Assembly: GCA_017591395.1 (NCBI GenBank)
Contig: WEDG01009067.1
Coordinates: 25,001-89,000 of the forward strand
Origin: Schistocephalus solidus
Lineage: Eukaryota; Platyhelminthes; Cestoda; Diphyllobothriidea; Diphyllobothriidae
DNA length: 64,000 nucleotides
Reading direction: 5' to 3'
The notes beneath the pieces were generated by a model that was given only the letters and a program-made list of their open reading frames with translations, was not told the origin of the DNA and ran no database searches. The number at the start of each line of letters is the position of its first letter. The stretch's first letter is position 1. The translations under genes were made by a program, and so were the position numbers. Shown piece by piece: positions 57,651-64,000 of this stretch.

Positions 57651-57800
57651 AATGGAGCCACCAAAGGGTTCCTCCTCTATCTGCCGAGTCAGCAAGGGCA
57701 CAGGGGATTTGGCCCGGGTCAGATGTCAACTAGAAACCCGGGACCTGTGGACAAAGTTCAACGAGCTTGGCACGGAGATGATCATCACAAAATCTGGACG
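57651..57800 (+). CDS. T-box domain exon, Tbx20/H15-midline-like (partial gene)
   Basis: The frame reads GTGDLARVRCQLETRDLW, then TKFNELGTEMIITKSGR. It stops being coding at GG-A-CG|GTGAGC, a consensus donor, in phase 2. L-E-[TA]-x-[DE]-L-W-x-x-F-[HN]-x-[LI]-G-T-E-M-I-[IV]-T-K-x-G-R is the N-terminal signature of the T-box DNA-binding domain; the next residues in all family members are RMFP, which must lie on the following exon. From memory the closest subfamily is Tbx20/H15-midline (CxLETK-L-W, F-H-ELGTEMIITK). T-box proteins are nuclear transcription factors that control cell fate. The frame is open upstream to 57409. The 5' limit is unknown: an ATG (MEPPKGSS) lies at 57651, and possible acceptors (gccgagtcag, agggcacag) at about 57691 and 57702. 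The following T-box exons were not found to the right end. Confidence 0.88.
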
Positions 57801-57859
57801 GTGAGCAATCTCTTACAGAACTAGGTCACTCACAGTACCTGGTCTATGGCATTTAATTC

Positions 57860-58400
57860 TCCCCAAAAATGCTGACATGGTTTACCCGAGGTGGGGTTGT
57901 AGGTATGAATAATGTACAAGCGCCTGTAAAAGCCGCACTCAGTAATAAATTATGAATTACAATTTTTCCATTGATTTTTCTATGCTTGTATATATTTTAT
58001 AGAAAACATGCACAAAAATGTCCCTTCTAGTACTCAATTGGTAGCACACGAAGGGTTCTTCACGTTTACTCCTCGAAGGAGTGTCTTTAGGATTTCCAAA
58101 CTTTATAAAATTCCGAATAACTTTGAACCCTACCTACAGGGTCAGTTGCGTTTGAGGTTGCCAATCTACATGAAATATACTTAGGTATAATAAAAAATAA
58201 TACATTTCTCTAAACTATAAAGAAGGAGTCACAGAGAGCTCATAAAATATTGCCATTAATTGAATCTCGGTGGTACAGTTCATAAGTAGCAATAATATAT
58301 GGGCTGAGGCGATGCTACTTAAATAAGCACTGCAGGGTACTAAAAAGCTCAGAAATACTGAGTTTTTAGATCAGCATTTACCCTTTCCGTGAGTATACTC
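57860..58400. repeat. FB-family relic, copy e
   Basis: It contains the interior landmarks (ccattgatttttctatgctt, tatattttatagaaaacatg, gtactcaattggtagcacac) but neither arm is clear. It lies in the intron after the T-box exon. Confidence 0.55.
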
Positions 58401-58454
58401 TTTAAAGAAGACGTAACTGGCTATGAAATGAGCACACACAAAATTTTTTTGGGG

Positions 58455-58800
58455 AGGTTGACTTATATGACCCTGACACAGGCTATGAGAACGGTAATCG
58501 CCCATAATACGGGCTTCTTCGCGCCAAATTTCACGGACAATAGGGTTACGTTTATGGCTATGGTTTATGGTAAATTTTAGGGTTAGGGCTCAGGTAATCG
58601 TTAAGCTAAGTTAGGTTAAGGTTACGTTTAGTGCTAACAGTAGTGTTAGGGATTTAGTGTAAGGATTAAGATTAAGGCTACGAATAAGGCATGGGTTATG
58701 CTTACCCTCCGTGGAATCATGCGCAGGGATAACGTTAATACTTGAGCGGGGCGTTCCTGTTACCGTATCATGTCTAGGGGCAGATCCTTACGCCACTTTG
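58455..58800. repeat. M-family MITE, copy 5 (degenerate)
   Basis: Left gacttatatgaccctgacac and right 'gttcctgttaccgtatcatg ... tagggg' ends are recognisable but diverged. The interior has multiple ttagggttagg and taaggttacg units. Confidence 0.6.
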
Positions 58801-58809
58801 ACCTTTTCC

Positions 58810-60127
58810 CGCTTCGCTGCTCTCCTTTAACATCCCAGTTTGTTATAAGTAATATATGTATACATTAGCGCCTAGTAAGTTCCGTCTCCCTTTCTCGTAC
58901 CTCTTCCACGCCCAAGGTTTCAAGGTTGAACACAATGTCCTAGGATGGCGGAAAAGCCTCCGTCTACGTGTGTAACTCTCGCGTACGATACTAGTCAAGG
59001 ATCCCTGCAAACCTACTACTTCGACTCGCCCCATTCCTGCCATAAGCCAGTTCTGGCCGGTTTTGACTGAGGGTAGTAAATCCCATCCTAGGGCGGGTGA
59101 GATGGATAGAAGCCAGTCCATCCGGGGAGGAATATGCTCCCAAATTTCGGTCATCCAAGTACACTGGCCGGGGCTATCAAGGCAAACGTTATCTAAAGTT
59201 CCTCTGCATCCAACTGGTACATCCACAGCAACTGTTAAACAAGAGGTGGTTTAAAGTTCCCTGTCCATAAAACGGTGCTTAATTTAGTCAATTTAGTCTC
59301 CGATTCCAAACCACAGGGTCTCGGATGTGGGCAGTAGATATCTCCAGTTGCTACAGCAATTGGTCGCTTCGCCCGAAACCTCTCAATACTCTCTCTCTCT
59401 CTATCTCTCTCGGTCTCCCTGTTTTATGATCTTTTACGATGGTTGAGCAGCCCGACAAGCTGGAAGCAGAGGGCGCCGGAGGGCAGGTCGGAAGAGGTGC
59501 CGAGGCATTAGGATTTAGTTCAGTCTCGTCAACCGGCATTGCGAACCAGCACCTGTCGTGGAAGACAACCTGCTCTACCCCCCATGCCCCCGGGTGAACA
59601 TCACTGTTGGCGTCATGTAACGATGCTCTCCTACATTTCTCCTGCTGTCCGTGTATCGCACGTGCGGTGTGTTGCGGAAGCCATTTGAGGGTGAAAAAGT
59701 GACGTTTTTGGAAGACCTGGGACCGGGGGCGGTGGTATTATCGAATCAGGCGGCAGGTGTGCGCTTTCGCGCCAATTCACCTGAAAAGGCGGGTACATAT
59801 GATACAGACAAACGCGCGTACCCCCACCCACACAGCTGAAGACTGTGTTCTCTCGATACACATAGCCGAGGCTCAGGCTACGCGATTACCTAACCACCCC
59901 ATGAGCTAAGAGTGACCGCCGCCGCCGCCGCCGCCGCCCCCGACTCTCATGGTGGCCAGGCCGTTCACGCATCCCCCTCGTGTTCTCTATGTATCTGCGC
60001 ACGTGTGCATGCTGGCACATATATGTATATTTATACATATAAACACGTGCTTGTGCGGAAGGGGGAGCTGTACGTGTCCCGACATGTGTTTGGTGGGACG
60101 TGACGTGTAGAAAGTCGGACCTACTGC

Positions 60128-60176
<49 letters not shown>

Positions 60177-60730
60177 CTCTCTACTCGCGCGTCTCTACTC
60201 TCTCGTCTCGTCTCAAGGGCCATTGTTGATGTAACGGCAGTCATGTGGCCTGATTCAGCTCCCAATCAGCCAGCAGGAATCAGGTGATAATGCAGTTTTT
60301 TAGGAGATGGAGCTCTCGGCACCCACCACACTCTCGTTTTCCACAGAGCAGACTTTTTTCTGATTGGGGGGGGGGCTGACTGCGGTTTCCACGGCACTGA
60401 GCCGATTGAGGATACGGCCGTCAGCAGCGGAGGACATAAGTCCGAATGCAAACGCATCCGAATCCCGACAGTACAAAGGGAAGCAGGGGTAGATGAACAG
60501 AGAAATCACTGAGCGCACTTTATTCACAAAATTTGGGACTGTGATGTAGTCCACGGCTCCGTTAGGAGATCTGAATCAGCCCAAAAATCCCCGTGTGCAC
60601 ACTTTCGTTTATCCATCCTCAAGGAAACTCAATGAACTTCTGATGAGAATAGATGAGACGCTCTAAAAGTTGAGACTTTGAACTTTGCTAGCTAACGGAA
60701 TGACTCCGTTCTTTTGGGGATATTTTGGAA
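58810..60730. other. CpG-rich, simple-repeat-rich intronic or intergenic DNA
   Basis: Includes (TC)n at 59388-59411, (CCG)n at 59917-59938 and (TC)n at 60131-60180. Minus frames at 58843-59226 and 60300-60554 are open but unassigned. If the T-box gene continues rightward this is intron. Confidence 0.4.
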
Positions 60731-60739
60731 TAACTGAAG

Positions 60740-61060
60740 GACTGATGGCCAGGCTACAATAGCTCCTTCTTGGCATGGTCTTTATGGCACTCTAACACAC
60801 ACGGGGTATGAGTCGCCCTCCCTTTCATGAAATCCTGGTACATTTTGGTGGAACCAATCGGTATGTGGCAAGCGTAGACGGTTTGTTTGGCTTTGTTAGC
60901 CGCTGCACCCGTGCCCACCTCCGGTCGTTTTAACATAGGCTTGGGTGAGACAGGAGAGAGTGCAGTAGATGCTATGCAAGTTCGAATGACTATAAGCTAA
61001 TTCAAGCGCAATTCACTGATGCTGAAGTCACTCGATGCAGTTCCCGGTGGACGTTGTCGC
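60740..61060 (-). repeat. S-family repeat fragment
   Basis: Plus-strand landmarks are 'caggctacaatagctccttc', 'tggtctttatggcactctaa', 'agccgctgcacccgtgccca', 'cctccggtcgttttaac' and 'gagagagtgcagtagatgct'. Confidence 0.75.
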
Positions 61061-61329
61061 TCGTGACGATCAGGCTGTCGTGCGCATATGTGACACCCTT
61101 GGATGGAGGCCTACGAGCCGCGTCAGCCACTGCGCCCAATTCCGATTGACAGAATCAGAAAAACCAACGGAGCGTGGAAGAGGAAGTGAGAGAAGTGCGC
61201 GTAGGATTTATTCAGGGTGAATAAGACAACTAAGCTCACGAATGCAATCAGAGGTTCCTTGAATCTATCACGACTCGCTTACAGCCCTGGTCCAGAGGCT
61301 TGCTAGTCTGCGAGATAACTACGTGCTAC

Positions 61330-61660
61330 ACAGGACTGAGGACCAGGCTTAAATGGCCCCTTCCCACTACGGCCTTCATGGAACTTCCGCCTGCTTTATC
61401 CTCGAGATCCCCAATGAAGGCTACTGAAAATGCAATTAATGACCACTGAAACACAGAGGCGGACAGTATAGTTTCACTAGCCACTGAGCAAACGCCCACC
61501 TCCGGTTGTCTCGACTTTGTCTGGTGGACGAAACTTGGTAGATGTTGCAAGAAAGAAAGAAAGAAATAAAGAAAGAAAGGGAGAGAGCAGTTTCGTCGAA
61601 TGTCGGTTTAATTATCAAGCAAATGCACATCTAAGTCGTGGCTGCGCGCACATCTTTTCC
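61330..61660 (-). repeat. S-family repeat fragment with AAAG tract
   Basis: Plus-strand landmarks are 'accaggcttaaatggcccct', 'ggccttcatggaacttccg' and 'cgcccacctccggttgtctc'. An (AAAG)n tract at 61549-61580 replaces the usual GA block. Confidence 0.7.
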
Positions 61661-61949
61661 TAAACTTTCAGTCTGACACTCAAGGGCCTCAGCATGCTTG
61701 ATTCGGTAGCCCAGTCTCAGGAAGCAAAGTGTTCTGTATCAACTACCTTTTAGTTGTTTTTTTTTTGACTATTTATCTTACTGTTTTTGACGCTAGCTGA
61801 GAAAAGTGCACCATTGTGTTGTTATTGAAATACAATCGAAATCCCTGCACTATTCAAAATAAACTGGGACGAGACGAGCAAACATCTTGCAGTGCAACAG
61901 AAGGTGGATTTTGTGCCTAAGGATTGTATAGACCAAACCACCATAGACA

Positions 61950-62200
61950 ACTTAGTAGTTAGACAAAGACAAGGAAGACTGGAATGACCAGTTCTGGCTT
62001 AGTAGCCGTTGTCAGCCAGCCCTACCCAACCCGTGACCCGGTGATTATAAGTCCATCGCTCTAACCAATTGTGTCACGAGATTGTTGTCCTGTCGGTTTC
62101 GATGGGGAATATAAACAATGGTAGATGGGCACTCACTGATCGGTTACGGGACTCACTCGTCCTATTGTTCCTTTGGGCTTAATCTCGTAGTAGTCTCTAT
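61950..62200 (-). repeat. tRNA-headed SINE, minus copy
   Basis: Minus strand: tcgaaaccgacaggacaac, A-box-like TTGGTTAGAGCGATGG, a B-box reduced to gggtcacgggttgg, and the body 'agggctggctgacaacggct'; 'ccttgtctttgtctaac' follows. Confidence 0.75.
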
Positions 62201-62209
62201 GTCCTCTCG

Positions 62210-62720
62210 ACCCTTAGCAAGTTTAATAGGAAAAGGATAATCAATCGAGCACTAATACATTATATTTTTTGATTGTTTTTCACTATTTTGTCGTTGTATC
62301 ATATTGTCGCTCTCCACTATCAGTTATATTAGGCCGTAAATGCTTGAGTTGACATAAGTCTTAATTTTAATTTGGTGGTTTTCGATAAAATAAATTGCTT
62401 CTTAGCTAATAAATATTTATTTGTAAACCGAACCCTGCCTTCTTTTTAAGATTTGTCATGTATTTAACGCAGTATAACTTCGGGGGATGCGGGATGGGCA
62501 GATTGTGCGCTACACGGGTTTTTATGTGACTCTGTATCTGCTAGGTCTATAAGTGTATACTCTCAAAGCTACGTCTAGTATGTATGTGCCTGACTAACGA
62601 TGGTAGACGAGTCAGAAATGTTTTCTAGTCTCCCTGGCCTTTGTTAATGACACTTCCCAAATATGGAAGGAAGCAGCTGACAGTAAAATGGTACTCGGTT
62701 GGATCCGCAGCCGCCATCAC
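62210..62720. other. No recognised feature
   Basis: AT-rich DNA before the CTA microsatellite. Confidence 0.3.
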
Positions 62721-62726
62721 CAGCAC

Positions 62727-62949
<223 letters not shown>

Positions 62950-63199
62950 GACCCTACCATTATCCTTGTCCCAGGAGGCTCACAGATCAATCAAAGTCGC
63001 AATGCCTATGACTACAGTGAGGCCTCATCCATTAAAACACATTCTGCTTGTAGACTGCAACCTAGAGTCCTCGCAGGCAGTCGCATAGCAACGAGCAAGG
63101 GTGTTGGAATAATGCTAGCGAATATGAGATCGAGTATAATGAGTGTTTCTGGCCTAGAAGCTATCATCAGGCAACCCAACCAAACTTAACACGTAGATG

Positions 63200-63350
63200 G
63201 TCTGGGGTCTGGGTTCGAACTCTTTGATCACCAGAATGGCTTATGTCTGTGATTGGTCATGTCTTGACTTTTGGCAGCTAATAGACCAAGAAATGGTTGC
63301 TACGGGCTCTTTTGCTTTTGTCGGTAATTATGTTGTGCTCTCTTGGTTGT
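63200..63350 (+). repeat. tRNA-headed SINE, partial plus copy
   Basis: The B-box-like gggttcgaactc is followed by a body with 'gtcatgtcttgacttttggc', 'agaaatggttgctacgggct' and 'tgcttttgtcggtaattatg'. Confidence 0.55.
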
Positions 63351-63359
63351 GTGAATTTT

Positions 63360-64000
63360 CTTTTCACTCATAGTTTACCTTAATAATAAAATGTTTTAAT
63401 TATTATAAAATTTACTTGATGCCGTATCAAATACGGCTCTCTACTTGCGTCCGTCTTTCGTTGGTTTTACGAAGGCTGCGTTACAATATGTGTGAGGTCG
63501 AACGCCTACCTCCATCTACCTCCGCTAAATGCCAAACAGGAAGGAAAATCGCATTCCATGGTCCCGCAATTGAAGTTTACCTCCATCTAGGCCGAGAAGG
63601 TGGCAGGCTAGCAACCTATTTTCCACCAGTTTCCTCCTGGGGGTAGGGACCGGTGTTGGAGCTACAATCTCTCGCTCTGGCAGGTGACTCCCATTTCCAC
63701 CTGCGAAACTGGCACCTTTGTTTATCGCAGATGCTGCCAGGCACACACGCACACAAACACACCTACCATACCATTTTCTGTTACCGAAGAGTGGGAAGTG
63801 GCGAACGCATTGCCGACCAGTCCCACATTTCTCTCACTCTCTCCATCCCCACCTAATGAAAGTTTAAACAACCCCATCCTGCGAGAATTTAGGCCTCAGG
63901 GTGGAAATAATCGCCATGCCGGCCCTTCCGTCCGCTCGCCCGCCCAGCACCATCAGCATTGTTGATATCCCCGTAATCACACTGTCCACCGTTCGCAAGC
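63360..64000. other. No recognised gene at the right end
   Basis: Open frames of 60-90 codons on both strands (63416-63965) are unassigned. Composition becomes CpG-richer toward the end. No T-box continuation (RMFP) is seen. Confidence 0.35.

Overview
This is a eukaryotic, repeat-dominated stretch of nuclear DNA, almost certainly from a flatworm and most likely a diphyllobothriidean (pseudophyllidean) tapeworm such as Spirometra, Dibothriocephalus or Schistocephalus. The main reason is a non-LTR retrotransposon family whose reverse transcriptase ends in C2H2 zinc fingers with the linker HRTETGEPVPG; I associate this from memory with those genomes and cannot verify it here. Long microsatellites, TTAGGG-like tracts, tRNA-headed SINEs and the lack of any long spliced or operon-like coding block all fit a large animal genome. 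There are no prokaryotic genes, CRISPR arrays, rRNA genes or convincing functional tRNA genes.

Two sites look like exons of host genes, both of developmental transcription factors and pointing away from each other. On the minus strand at 14.2-14.6 kb an open frame carries a basic nuclear-localisation motif and an eh1-type repressor motif (AFSIDAII). It ends at a good splice donor and lies just downstream of a CpG-rich, CCAAT/CRE-bearing segment (14.6-15.3 kb). On the plus strand at 57.65-57.80 kb is the first part of a T-box DNA-binding domain (LETRDLW ... GTEMIITKSGR), closest in memory to Tbx20/H15-midline, ending at a splice donor. The remaining exons are not in the window.

Nearly everything else that can be named is mobile DNA. 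LINE copy A (16.3-20.3 kb, plus) is nearly full length but broken by stops, frameshifts and a 390-bp insertion. LINE copy B (28.4-30.4 kb, minus) is 5'-truncated and lacks reverse transcriptase motif A. LINE copy C (26.7-27.3 kb, plus) is only the zinc-finger tail. A second, CR1/Rex-like LINE lies at 55.4-57.0 kb (minus), with its YADD box changed to YATD. A Tc1/mariner-like helix-turn-helix fragment lies at 53.1-53.4 kb.

Non-autonomous elements make up several families. 'FB' is a family of about 0.9-kb elements with long terminal inverted repeats (7.2, 20.3, 35.2 and 50.9 kb, relic at 57.9 kb). 'M' is a 200-300-bp MITE-like family with a TTAGGG-like interior (8.7, 21.6, 44.7, 49.4 and 58.5 kb). 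A single 1.4-kb element at 45.9-47.3 kb has equal 139-bp inverted arms. tRNA-headed SINEs cluster at 32.7-33.7 kb, and a roughly 1-kb SINE-headed repeat 'S' has many fragments, with its best copies at 27.4-28.4 and 48.3-49.2 kb. 'R3' is an unclassified dispersed repeat. Large microsatellites are (AT)n, (GA)n, (GGA)n, (GTA)n and (CTA)n.

The remaining sequence between these features is AT-rich or CpG-rich DNA in which I recognise no gene. All identities come from reading the sequence by eye; no alignment or database search was run.
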